In this document: piece by piece, positions 45,795-55,540 of the stretch
How the letters are laid out: every line of letters begins with the position of its first letter
Position numbering within the stretch: position 1 is the first letter of the stretch
DNA from: Anas platyrhynchos
Taxonomy: Eukaryota > Chordata > Aves > Anseriformes > Anatidae
Reading direction: 5' to 3'
NCBI RefSeq assembly: GCF_047663525.1
Contig: NC_092602.1
Span: 10,413,501 to 10,477,500 of the forward strand
Length of the DNA: 64,000 bases
The notes under the pieces: generated by a model
What the model saw: the letters and a program-made list of their open reading frames with translations, nothing else
Database searches by the model: none
What the model was told of the DNA's origin: nothing
Program-made: the position numbers and the translations under genes

Positions 45795-46149
45795 AACAGA
45801 TTGCATGAAATAACTGTGCCTCATTGCAGGCACGTGTAGTATTCTCTTAAAGAAGTTAGAGCAGGCTGTGTTCAGTGATGGCATAAGACTGCAATACAAA
45901 GACATGGGTCAATGAATTGTCTCTCAGCACTGTCTCAGCTTCAGATTATGCATCTGCAGGAGCAATGTCTAGTGTGAAAAGCTACACAGATCTCCTCCCA
46001 ATAGTCAGCACCCTCTCTATTGCCTGCAGACTGTTTTATCGTGTCTATGCAAAACTGGAAAGACTATTTTTTTTACTTGTGGTAACAGTAAATTTATTTC
46101 TGAATCTCCTCTTGCAGTTGACAACAAAGTTTTGCTTACAGATGTAATT

Positions 46150-46260
46150 CAGTGCTATGATAAGGCATGAGCAGTTTCATAGTCTATTTTTTTACTTCCT
46201 GACAAGAATTTTCTTGGTTTCCCCTATAAATTGTTCTGTAGTAATGCTGAAAGTACCAGC
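46150..46260 (+). promoter_or_regulatory. GP1BB: GP1BB candidate promoter: GATA, ETS, TATA
   Basis: In order on the + strand: GATAAG (46,159-46,164), an inverted ETS site ACTTCCTG (46,194-46,201) and TATAAA (46,225-46,230). This predicts a start near 46,255, about 250 nt before the ATG. GATA plus ETS pairing is the known signature of megakaryocyte/thrombocyte genes, including mammalian GP1BB. The assignment is inference from motif order. Confidence 0.5.
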
Positions 46261-46505
46261 AACTCTTGTATGCTTCTGAGGACTAGTGAAAATTAATTTG
46301 ATGGCTGCAACTAAGCCTCCCAGCATTCATCTGCTCACATTTGGAAAGACCAGAAGTATTGCCTTTCTTGTAATGAAAGACCAAGATTTTTCACACCTTT
46401 TTTAACTCTGTTCTTTTCAGATCTCTGTAGTCCTAAAGTCTGTGGTGTCTATTTGCCCGATCTCCACCTCACCCACTCTCAGTGGGGGAGTGTTTGCAGG
46501 TGAAG

Positions 46506-47084
46506 ATGAGCAGAGGGATTCTCTTCTTGCCCTTCCTTGGCTTCCTCCCACTCGTGATACCTACATGCCCTCTGCGATGCAAGTGTGCCACCAACATTAT
46601 TGACTGCACGTCAAAAGGCCTAACTGTAACAAAACTACCTGTTGCTTTCCGGCCATCAGCTGAAATTATCAACCTTGCTTACAATAGTCTCACCTCTATT
46701 CCCAATGGGCTCTTTGACAACCTAAAGAACCTCCAGATAGTCTACTTGCAGGGCAACCCTTGGGAATGCAACTGTGACATCCTCTATTTGCGCTCCTGGC
46801 TCCAGTGGCAGCAGAACCGGACCTTTTACAGGGATGTGAGATGTGCTTCCCCAGCTCACCTTCAGGACCGGATCATCGCTTATCTGACAGAAGATGAGCT
46901 CATTTCCACATGCCAGCACTGGTACTGCACGCTGGCTCTCCTCTCTCAGCTCTTTCTGTTAATCTTCCTTTTAGTCCAGGCTATCTTGGTCATTTTCATC
47001 ATTTGCTACCTGCGGAGATTTCGGAGAATGACTGCCAAAACCTGGAGTACCAGCCAAGATCTACACCAGCATGCAGATACCTAG
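46506..47084 (+). CDS. GP1BB: Platelet glycoprotein Ib beta chain (192 aa)
   Basis: Type I membrane subunit of the GPIb-IX-V receptor for von Willebrand factor on platelets/thrombocytes. It is disulfide-linked to GPIb alpha. Visible in order: hydrophobic signal peptide (about 1-20); N-terminal LRR cap with C21, C25, C27, C34; one leucine-rich repeat (about 50-75); C-terminal cap NPWECNC with C88, C90, C113, C136; YRDVRC and YLTEDEL as in mammalian GP1BB; juxtamembrane C141, the likely partner of GPIb alpha; transmembrane helix (about 142-168); basic tail from YLRRFRR. The start is the first ATG of the frame, since upstream codons in frame have only GTG. The coding region is one exon; a CAG acceptor-like site 7 nt upstream permits a 5' UTR intron. 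GP9 is the nearest alternative but lacks the YLxEDEL end and this tail, and the position after SEPT5 fits GP1BB. The only NxS/T sequon is NRT (104-106). Confidence 0.94.
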   Translation: MSRGILFLPFLGFLPLVIPTCPLRCKCATNIIDCTSKGLTVTKLPVAFRPSAEIINLAYNSLTSIPNGLFDNLKNLQIVYLQGNPWECNCDILYLRSWLQWQQNRTFYRDVRCASPAHLQDRIIAYLTEDELISTCQHWYCTLALLSQLFLLIFLLVQAILVIFIICYLRRFRRMTAKTWSTSQDLHQHADT

Positions 47085-47415
47085 CCCCTACAACAGTGAT
47101 TAACATCAGCAGAGTGAGGGTCCCAGTCCCCCTTGGATGTTGCTATGCCAAAGCCATGTGGGTTGTGATACCCAGAGGGGACTGTTTAATGCAGCATCTG
47201 ATCCTGACTGCAGTCCAGAGCAGGACTTGGAACTGATCAGACACTTGCTGTGTTTCCAAAGAGCTGATCTTGTGCTTCTTAATTAATGCTTTTTTAACTC
47301 TTCAGCATGATCTTCACTGCTTTGCTGAACTGGAAGTAGTTCTGGTTTGGTAGACTATGGAAACCATAAACTACAGCAACCAGAACTGACTCAAATGGCT
47401 CACAAGCTCTTGGGC

Positions 47416-47524
47416 TGCAGTGCTCGGTCCCCTCTGTGCTGGCATATTTCAGCAGTGCTCAGTCCCCCCTGTGCTGGTGTATTTCAGCTGTGCTTGGTCC
47501 CCCCTGTGCTGGTGTATTTCATCT
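47416..47524 (+). repeat. 35-bp tandem repeat, 3 copies
   Basis: Units start with GTGCTC/GTGCTT at 47,420, 47,455 and 47,490, an exact 35-bp period. The shared core is CCTGTGCTGGTGTATTTCA-like with a few substitutions, and the end fades into a partial fourth copy. Confidence 0.92.
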
Positions 47525-47629
47525 GTACTTTCCACATGCTTGTGGTTGCACTGGGTCAGGCCAGGACAGAGGTGGAGGGTGAACTGGATACTGGACTAGG
47601 ACAGCAGAAAAACACACTTTCCTTGGTGC

Positions 47630-47712
47630 TACCACTGAATGCTTTGGTAACTTTGGATGAGCGATTTAAGTCTTCTTCTGCCTCAGTTTTCCCTCAGTAA
47701 AACAGAAAGGAT
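47630..47712 (+). mobile_element. MIR/CORE-SINE-like ancient fragment
   Basis: ACCACTGAATGC, AACTTTGGATGAGCGATTTA, then TCTGCCTCAGTTTTCCCTCA and GTAAAACAGAAAGGATG follow the order of the MIR core and 3' region (CCACTTACTAGC, GACCTTGGGCAAGTTACTTA, CTGTGCCTCAGTTTCC, GTAAAATGGGGAT). Divergence is high, as expected for an element older than the bird-mammal split. Confidence 0.6.
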
Positions 47713-48057
47713 GTTTGTTTCTTCTTGCTTTCTTCTTGCCTCATGTGTATGTTTTATTTTTCTTCTGTGGGAGAGAGGGGGAACGTTTAATAGCCTACCC
47801 ATTTACCCCATCTTCATTCTTTTTAATCTCCTGCTAGTGTTAATACTGACTTCAGCTGTCCTGAGTCAGAGCGAGCCCCACTGTTCCCGAGAACCCTCCC
47901 AGGCCCGGGGCTGTGGCACCAGAGGCTCCTCGGGGCCATGTTGGTGCCGCCGTCCCCACAGAGACCCGCGTGTTGGGGCCTCCAGCTGCAGAACCCTCTA
48001 ACGTGCCTGCTGCCGGTTATTATGGCTCAAATATTTTTTGTAACGACGCAAAAGTGA

Positions 48058-48063
48058 AATAAA
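48058..48063 (+). terminator. GP1BB: GP1BB poly(A) signal AATAAA
   Basis: Canonical hexamer followed by a GT-rich then T-rich stretch (about 48,079-48,104), the expected downstream element. The CpG island begins within 50 nt. Confidence 0.8.
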
Positions 48064-48220
48064 ACAACGCTGACTGATGCTGTGAGGGCCTTTTTATTTT
48101 TAATTATCTTTTCACGCGCCCTGCAGCGCCGCCGCGCCGCGAGGCGGGAAAGGGCGGGAAGCGGCGGCCTCGCGCGGCGCTGAGAGGAAGGGGCGCCTCG
48201 CGCCCAGCCTCGGCGGGCGT

Positions 48221-48286
48221 TAACGCCTCCTAACGGCCCTAACGGCTCCCACAGGCCCCTAACGGCCGCTAACCGCCCCCTAGCGG
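48221..48286 (+). repeat. Phased TAACGG motif array
   Basis: TAACGC at 48,221, TAACGG at 48,231, 48,240 and 48,260, TAACCG at 48,270 and TAGCGG at 48,281. Spacing is about one or two helical turns (10, 9, 20, 10, 11 bp). TAACGG fits the MYB consensus YAACKG. Confidence 0.8.
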
Positions 48287-48479
48287 TCATGGCCGGCCCC
48301 GACGGGCGCCGCCGGCAGCCTCTTCGCACCTTTGGGCTGGGGGCTGCTGAGGGGGAGGAAGGAGGGGAGGGCGGCCAGGAGCCGGGCTGGCCGCGGGGCC
48401 ACCACAGCACGGCGCATGGCGACAGGCGACCCCCCGCGCTTGGTGGCCAGGTGTGGAGGTGGAGGCTGAGGCGGGGAGA

Positions 48480-48506
48480 TGGAGCCAGGAGCGGCCGGAG
48501 CTGAGG
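48480..48506 (+). CDS. Candidate first coding exon, unknown gene
   Basis: ATG at 48,480 (G at -3 and +4) reads MEPGAAGAE and then meets tandem donor sequence GTGAGGTGAGGTGAG at about 48,507. No downstream exon that continues it is recognised, so it may be a non-coding first exon or chance. Confidence 0.15.
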
Positions 48507-48524
48507 TGAGGTGAGGTGAGTGCC

Positions 48525-48752
48525 ATGGCGGCCTCTTCCCGCCATTCTCCCGGCTGGGTGAAGGAGTTCCACGCCAGGTTTGTTTGGTTTTTCTTCTGGG
48601 GATTGGGCATTGATGGGTTTTGTAGCCAACACACCTCCTGCCGGGGACTGATCAATATCACCAGCAACCACCGTGGCCCAGGAGACATGCAGCTCTGCTG
48701 GGGGGCTAACCCTGAGGAGATGCCCAAACCGATGCTCTGCGAGGCCCTGTGA
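48525..48752 (+). CDS. Candidate 75-codon ORF, unknown
   Basis: ATGG in good context at the 3' edge of the CpG island opens MAASSRHSPGWVKEFHARF and continues to TGA at 48,750-48,752. It has no domain or homology I recognise. Length and position allow a small protein or a spurious ORF in a non-coding transcript. Confidence 0.15.
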   Translation: MAASSRHSPGWVKEFHARFVWFFFWGLGIDGFCSQHTSCRGLINITSNHRGPGDMQLCWGANPEEMPKPMLCEAL

Positions 48753-51199
48753 CACTTTCAAATCTCTGGGTTTTAAGTATGCTAGCATTATTATTATTAT
48801 TATTTTTCCTGAGGAACAAACTTTCCACAGGAATAGAAAGCCTGTTTCCTGGCTTGTTCTTCTCTGGTGTCCTTTTCCTAGAATCAAGATGCAGATGTGT
48901 AAAGTAGTCACACAACCCATTGTCTTCCCTTCAGCCCTTCTTTTTTTTTTTTTTTCAATTTATTTTTTTTAGGTCAATTATGCAAATATTGTAGCTGCCT
49001 TGTGCCTGTTGTCAAACTCCCATTTATTTTCTGATCCATACAAAATAGGTAAAAAGACCCTTGCTTTCCTAATGCCACTGCCAGGCTTGGTAATGAGGCA
49101 GGATGAATCCCCAGTTTTGCCTGCAGATTTTCAGCTGAGTTTACCTGGGCTGGAGGATGTTGATGGTACATGTGGGCAGGTACTGACAGTGCTGCACGAA
49201 TGGGCTCAGTGCTGGGAGAGGCTGGACTGGGAGCAGACACGATCCCAGCGCTGCGAGTGCTCAGCTGCCTGCCTGTCAGCACTGCCGTGGGGTGCTGGAA
49301 ATCCTTCAGGACTTGGTGTGCCCACAAAGGCAGAATGATTGCTGACTTCGGTTTCACTTTCCCCAGTGTCCTGACTATGCCTCATTAAGTCTTGGCACAT
49401 GGAAGGTAAAAAGCCTTTTTGGCATCTTTTGCACCTGTGAAGAATGTGAGCAGCCATAGCAGTGTGATAATGAATGGCACTGAGCGCAGAGTGATTTGTA
49501 GGCCATGGCAGCATGTCTACTCCATAAATCTAGAGCCTGCATGTCTTGTCTTCTCCTGGCTTAGAAAGCTGCATGTCACAGATGCTTTTCTGCTCCACTG
49601 CCCTGCGGAGGATCTGCTGTGCTGCTGCTGAAGGAAAGGACTGTCCAAGGCTGTGCAGTGGTCTTGAAGGGGAAATTGTGCTGAAAGAGGGCAAAAATAG
49701 TTGCAAAGCTTCTTTCCTGGCAAATTGTTTCTTGGTATTAAAGCCCATCCTGGTCAACATCTCGGTATGCAGGGTTGGGCTGTCAGGCCTGCTGGACAGG
49801 CTGCTGCATTGCCAAAACTTCAGGGTGCTGTGAAGCAGCATCTTTCTTTGAGAGACACTGGCTGAAAAAAATGGGAAACTGAAGCAAAATGTGTTTGCAG
49901 TCTTCATGGTGCAAAACTCTAAACCTGCGGTGCCTACAAAGCAGGTCAGTACTACCTAAGGAACGGACCAAATGGCTGGTAGGTGACGCAGCAGCTGTTC
50001 TTTGTTTCCAGTGTGCCGGTTTTAGGTGTCTGCATGGTGATTCTTACATGGGTTGTAGAGCGAATAAGTCCTGAAAGCAGAACAAGCTGATTTTGGAGCC
50101 TAGAGAATTTTGATTAAAAATCCTACAGAAAATCATTTTTTTTAAGTCCCTTCTCCTTGCAGCAATAAGTTTTATGTTTTGCCTCAGGATTGCTGCAGGC
50201 GTTTACAAATTGGCTGGGTTCACATGACACCTGGGAACTTACCTCTGTTGTTTTAAATAGACTTTGATACTTTCTGCACCCCTCATTTATGGGATAAAAA
50301 TACCACATTTGTACACACAAAGAACAATCTGCTAACATTCACTGCAGGGCCTGGTCATTGAGACAGACCAATTTTGTGCGACAGTCAGGAATTAAGCAGT
50401 GCTTGGAGATCTTGTGGAGGCACGTCCTGTAGAAGAATGGCATATTCCAGTCACACATAGTCACAGCTGTGTGCTTTCTGTGTGCCCAAGTGGGAACATT
50501 TAATAGATGCCTTGGTGGCAGCCTGGTCTGGGGTTTGTTGCATTGCTTACAAATTGCAAAAGACATTTTTCATGGTCATTAATTTGAGGCTACCTGGTCT
50601 TCTTCAAAACCCTGACTCCCCTTCAGGATTGAAGTATGCAGGGCATCCCAGAGAGTGCCAAAAAAAGCAGTGGTAATTCAACGTCATGGGACATCTCATC
50701 TGTCCTAGGGTACAGGGGAGAAGAACTATTTCAGATATGTTTAGAAGTGGCTTTTACATTTTTGTATATTTGCATATGAAAACTGAGGCTCCCTCAGCTC
50801 ACAAGTCTTTTTATTATTATTATTTTAGTTTTTTTTTTTTTTAAGGCTTGGAGAGGAATGGAGAGCACAAACTCTAATTTAATAGGTTTCTATGAATGAT
50901 TAGCAGTGTTGAATAAATGCTTTGAGAGCATCAGGTTGCAGTGTTAAGGTTCTTTTTGAAGATAATGTGTTTATACATACTGCATATCTAAATAAAGGTA
51001 TTTATTCCATGGAAGGATATGATAGAGCTCTGCTGGAAGACAAAAGATTTGAGTGGTTTCAGTCCAAACCAAGCCAAGCAACAACAAAAACACCAAATCA
51101 CCCTCTTTAAATCTACGAGTTTTTTTTTTTCCTTGTGTGCCTTATGGTCTGCTTCAGTTCTGAAACGTTTGTGCCTATGGGAACAGAATACGCTGGGAG
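48531..51199. other. Non-coding flank downstream of CpG island
   Basis: AT-richer sequence with an (ATT)n tract (48,787-48,806), T tracts (about 48,941-48,970) and an ATT/T tract (50,811-50,842). No recognised exon. Confidence 0.6.
48787..48806 (+). repeat. (ATT)n microsatellite
   Basis: Six ATT units, directly seen. Confidence 0.9.
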
Positions 51200-51520
51200 G
51201 TATTTCTTTATATTCCCGTACCACAGCGTTAAGCCGAGAGCTACAAACCAACATGCCAAGAACGCCCTCTATGGATAACTGTCGGGTTAGGCTGCGGATG
51301 ATCTGCCGGCCCCATCTGTCATAGCTGCTGATTGCTCCTAAGCTGCCCCGTCACAGCTGCGTGATGCCATCCGGTGTCATCTCTTGCATGAAAAGAGGGC
51401 TCTGCTCACTGAATAATGACTTTCTCGAGCTGATACCCGTATCGACATGCAGTCGGGGTTTGCTCAGAAGAGGGCAGCAGATAGCTTTTAATCTCCTGTT
51501 CGCTTTTATTAACAAAACCA
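51200..51520. other. CpG-retaining candidate regulatory element
   Basis: About 15 CpGs in some 300 bp of roughly 50% GC sequence, whereas neighbouring kilobases have very few. It includes E-boxes CATCTG (51,313-51,318) and CAGCTG (51,354-51,359). No ORF of interest. CpG retention outside a GC-rich island suggests constraint or hypomethylation, so a distal enhancer is possible. Confidence 0.3.
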
Positions 51521-51899
51521 ATGTGAGATGTGGGCTAGGGAGAGGATGAAGGCAGGTGCAGTGTCCAAGCAGCAGACACTGCATTTTCAGCCCGTGACTA
51601 GTGGTTGCAGTAGTCCCTTTCTTGCTGGCATTCCTAAATACCAGACAAACTGTGGCGGGGAAATGCAGGTGTCATGTTGTGAAGGCTGTGATGGAAATAG
51701 TGTTGATTCTCTGGGCTGAAGTACCATTAGACACTGATATCACCTGTTGTGAATAATAGCCCTCAGTTTGGTTGCCTCCCTTGTCAAAAGCCCTGCCTGA
51801 ATTCCTGAATTCGGGGAGCTTTTTCCACTAGGGGCTTTTACCTCCATTGCTCTCAAACTCACCAAGAGGTGCTGCGGGTGCATCTCCATTACCTGATCT

Positions 51900-52200
51900 T
51901 TCAACACAGTGTTAGCAAAATAGTTTTTTTCCCAGGATGAGACTTTAATTCCCTCCCATTGATTGTGGCCAAAGTAGAGAGCTCAAATGGAGATTTTATT
52001 CCAGAAACAATGGCCCCCTTATGTGCTGTGGCGTGATCTCTGTGAATGAACCTGCTGGTGAAATGAAGCCTTTTCCCCAGGCCATTTTGTACCTTTCTCA
52101 GGTGAATCTTCATATTTGATCAGCTGCCCGGATTCCTGCCGGGAGAGAGAAGGGAGATAAAGCACCGACTCTTTGTGTTCCAGGGGATGTGAGACAAAGT
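51900..52200. other. Candidate conserved non-coding element
   Basis: Non-repetitive sequence with a SOX-type ACAATGG (52,007-52,013) and an ATTGATTGTGG block that could bind PBX/HOX or RUNX factors. Regulatory status is inference only. Confidence 0.2.
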
Positions 52201-55200
52201 GGCAGTCATTGGGGCTGGGCTTCAGACTGAGTTTGCAAAAATCACCCAGTGCTGCAGCAAGAGTGTCCGCATTGAAACCTGTGAAGCGGAGGGCCGCTTC
52301 CCCGTGCGGCTGTGCGTGGTTTTCTGCCTGGTAACACCTCCCTCCAGGTCCAGTCCAGAGCCTCCACCCTGTGCTGGCTGTTCCCAAACCAGCGCTGTCG
52401 TCATCCTTCTTGCCTCATCCCCAGCCCCGCTGCCTATTCTGTTGGTGCCTGCTCTTCCCCACCCTTCCAAGTGCTGTCAGCATTTCTCAGGTTGTACATG
52501 AAGTACAGCTCGCTACTTCGCTGGCCAAACTGCACCAAAACCACCACAGTGATTAATTTGATTACCCAGTGCAGAAGGCTTTGAAAGCAAGACACTGATG
52601 AGCTCGTTCACTTCCTCTCCTCCCATCCCCTCTGCCACCATCTGTCAAGGATGACATTTTAATGCTCCCTTTGCTTCCTTTCCTCTTTGCCTGAGACCTG
52701 CAGCAGTGCAAGAAGCAATGCTGTACGTTCTGTGCTCTCTGCCCCGAAGTGAAGGGAAGTTCCCTCTCAGCCATGTACCTGTACCGCAGTCTGCGAATCC
52801 CCCTGTGATTTCCCACAGTACTTCAGGCAGAGTTTTTAGCATCTGCCCATTGTAATTTGAAAATAGATCATGCACCAGGCTCTGCATGAAATGCAGCACA
52901 CTTTGAAATGTGTGCGGTGTTCACACTGGGGGAGAAGTCAAGACACTCCTCGGGCAAGGTGCAGGGAAAAAAAATGATGTGAAGCTGCAACTGCTGAAAA
53001 TGTGTGTAACTCAAAAGCAGGGGAACTAGGGAGGGAAACCCTAGCCCTGCTCTGTGCTGCCACTGACTTCAACAAAGCCAGGATTCCCCGAGCCTTTGGA
53101 GGGTGCCGAAGAGGTGCTAGGCCCTGCTCACAGGCTGCTGCCATGGCTCTTGGTGAGACCCAACACGGGAAGGCGCAGCTGGGGTGAGGGCACTCGGTTA
53201 TGCACGTGTTGGTAGTGTGCCTCTAGTTACCTGCAGTAAGGCAGGTGTTTCTAAAACCACCAGAGCTTACAAGGGCTGTCAAAATGAGAGGAAACTGGGA
53301 TGAAAACTGGGCAGCGTACCCCCTAGCCTTGTTCCAGCAGTTAAGTAGCTTTCTTGTGGAAAAAAATGCATGTAATTGTAATCACTGCTTGTCTGTGGGC
53401 TTCCACATTCCTGCCTTGCCTTGCCTCTATCTGTAGGTGTCTGCAGGGCCCCACGTGCCAGGCACTCTGTGTTCCCAGCGATGGGAAATTGTGAAATCCT
53501 TGTGGGATGGGAAATTATCTGGGATGTTTCCCACCTTAGAAGGGAGGGGGAGGAGGAGCTTCAATACTTGTGGACTAGAAAACAGACATTAAACCTTTCC
53601 ACAGGCTTTTTGGTACCCCATTTTAAAAATAGTTACTTCTACCAATTGTTCCTTCATCTGGACAAGTTGGTGGGTTCTGATGAAATAATAATTCAGTGTA
53701 TGGGTCCAGCAACGTTTTACCTTGTACAGTGAGGAGGGTCTGTCAGCTGGGGGTGTTCTCTTGTGCCTGGCGAGACAGCAGAGGAACAGAAAGTTGAGGA
53801 TGGGGTAACTGATCTCTCCTGGTGGGACTGCCAGTGGCCCAGGGCCTTGGTGGGCTGCTGCTGCTGAGGAGCTGTGGCTTGTGGTCCCACCTGGGGCATT
53901 AATCTCTGTGGGGTTAACATTTCTGAAGGAGGCTGGATCTGGCCTGTGTCACAGCTTTATTCTGTTGTGATCCACCTGATGGAAGCAGCACAGGGCTGAC
54001 GGCGTTTCGGGTTGCTCCCCTGGAAGGCAGAGGGCTTTTGCTGCTCAGATGCGGAGAATTTATTAAGCACAGCAATCCATCCACAGGTCTTGGAAGGAGT
54101 CCCGGCACCCCTGTTGGTGCTGAGCTGCACGTGTTGACACACTGGGAGTGCAGGACCCACCGTGTTCCTCCTGTTTCAAAGGAAACAGCAGTCGGCGAGG
54201 GAACATCTCCTCTGCTGGGGAGCAGCCGAGTGCCCGTCACACAGCAGCTTTTGCTGGGGGAAGAGGGCAGGGCAGGAGGCACCTGAGGGGAGCCAAGTGG
54301 GCAGGGGCTGGGCACCTTGCTGGGCACAGGGTGCAGCCCCCTGGGGGCTGGGGCGAGGGCTCGTTGGGCTGTGTGATGCTGAGCGTGGTGCCATTAGCTG
54401 CTGTGCTCTGCCCTCTGTGCTGGCACCAGCAGGGCATGAGGGGACTGCTGACACAGACGGGTTTGGAATCACGTCGGTGCCCAGGATAAAAGGCACGTGA
54501 AGCTGCAGGAGCCTTATGTAAACTCAGCCCTGATTTTTCACGACTGCCCATGAGGAAAGGTGACGCTTGGTAGAGTGCAGGGCACTTTCCTGTACCCCAC
54601 TTCTCCTGAATCCCTGGGCCACGTCTGGGCTGCCAGAGTTCCCTGTATCCAGCAGGACAGGCAGTACCCCACCTGGCAGGGTTGGATTGGTGCTGTGGGG
54701 AGCCCACCAGGGCTGCAGGAGGCAGCCTCAGCAGCTGCCCGGGGTGGCCAACACTAGCCCATCCTCAGGTCTTTGCCCTGCGCAACAGAGGTCACTGCTG
54801 GCCACTTGCTGCTCTGAGCTGCCTGGAAGATGTGCCCTCGCTCAGGTGGGGAGCAAAAACTTCACTGGAGTATTCAGCTTCAGAGCTAGCAGTGCTCAGA
54901 GCCTGCAGCCTGATGGCAAGCAGTCCTCAGGATGAAATCTGTGCGTACAGACTTTTGGGTAAACTATGAACCAGAGGGAGAAGAAAAAAGGTGTTTCCCT
55001 GACAGTGAGGAGGTCGGTCTGGGCTGATTACAGAGTTGCCTACTGAGTTGGCCTTGCTGTATCCTCAGCAGTTCCTACAGATGGCAATGAGTGGCAAGAA
55101 TAACAGAGGGGGGAGGATCTGGTTACACGCTTGGAGAGGAATGCCAGGATTTCCTTGCCTCTCCATGCTGGTTCACCTTCCTGGCTAATTCAGCCCTGGC

Positions 55201-55505
55201 TGAGTCCAGCACAGCAGGAAAGGGAGGTACTTTGTTGGGGCTGCTGCACGCTCGCAGATATTGTCAGTTTATGTCAAGTTGTACATAAAATGAAGCATAA
55301 ACTCTATGGGAACTGCTGCATGGGAGCTTGCAGTGGAGAGAAAAGCAGTGGAACTGACTTGTGGGCTGCCACGAGGCATGCCTCAGCTTCACAGCAAAGC
55401 AGCTTTTGCAGGGACTTTGTGAGCAAAAGGAAAAAGCTGAAATCCATTGTATTGAGTAGAGTTATCAAGAAAATTAATCTCAGAAGTATGCTAAGTTTGA
55501 ACATC

Positions 55506-55540
55506 TGTAAGCGCTTTGAGATTGGTGAGTGAAAAATGCT
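55506..55540 (+). mobile_element. Possible ancient retroposon tail
   Basis: TGTAAGCGCTTTGAGATTGG followed by TGAGTGAAAAATGCTG resembles the widespread vertebrate 3' tail wording TGTAAAGCGCTTTGAGAT...GGATGAAAGGCGCTA. It is too short to assign a family. Confidence 0.3.

Larger units (their letters stand above)
42986..46149. other. SEPT5-GP1BB intergenic region
   Basis: About 3.2 kb with no recognisable exon. It starts with a T tract ending in CAG, which also looks like a splice acceptor. It contains a probable degenerate CR1 3' fragment (about 43,137-43,180) and a CT-rich tract (45,765-45,794). Confidence 0.65.
47085..48080 (+). other. GP1BB: GP1BB 3' UTR
   Basis: About 1 kb from the stop to the poly(A) site. 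It contains a 35-bp repeat in three copies (47,416-47,524) and a MIR/CORE-SINE-like fragment (47,630-47,712). No further coding sequence is seen. Confidence 0.7.
48105..48530. promoter_or_regulatory. Unassigned CpG island promoter with E2F- and MYB-like sites
   Basis: Extremely CpG-dense block starting just after the GP1BB poly(A) site. It contains two E2F-like sites 10 bp apart (GGCGGGAAA at 48,143-48,151 and GGCGGGAAG at 48,153-48,161) and a series of MYB-type TAACGG motifs (48,221-48,286). No gene at this position is known to me between GP1BB and TBX1. Direction is unclear. On the + strand an ATG at 48,480 encodes MEPGAAGAE and runs straight into a GTGAGG donor. A second ATG at 48,525 opens 75 codons (MAASSRHSPGW...). 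Neither product is recognised. Confidence 0.6.

Noticed and set aside
46482-46505. Eight-codon N-terminal extension of GP1BB
   Set aside because: It begins with GTG, not used as a start here in a vertebrate without strong reason. ATG at 46,506 leads directly into a signal peptide.
48027-48920. 297-codon open frame on the minus strand across the CpG island
   Set aside because: It runs through the GP1BB poly(A) region and CpG island. It is rich in Arg/Pro/Ala as expected from GC bias and has no known domain.
50775-50805. MIR-like AAAACTGAGGCTCCCTCAG
   Set aside because: Too short and better explained as a small inverted repeat.
51820-51840. CTCF-like CCACTAGGGGC
   Set aside because: It diverges from the consensus at the essential GGC and lacks the flanking core.
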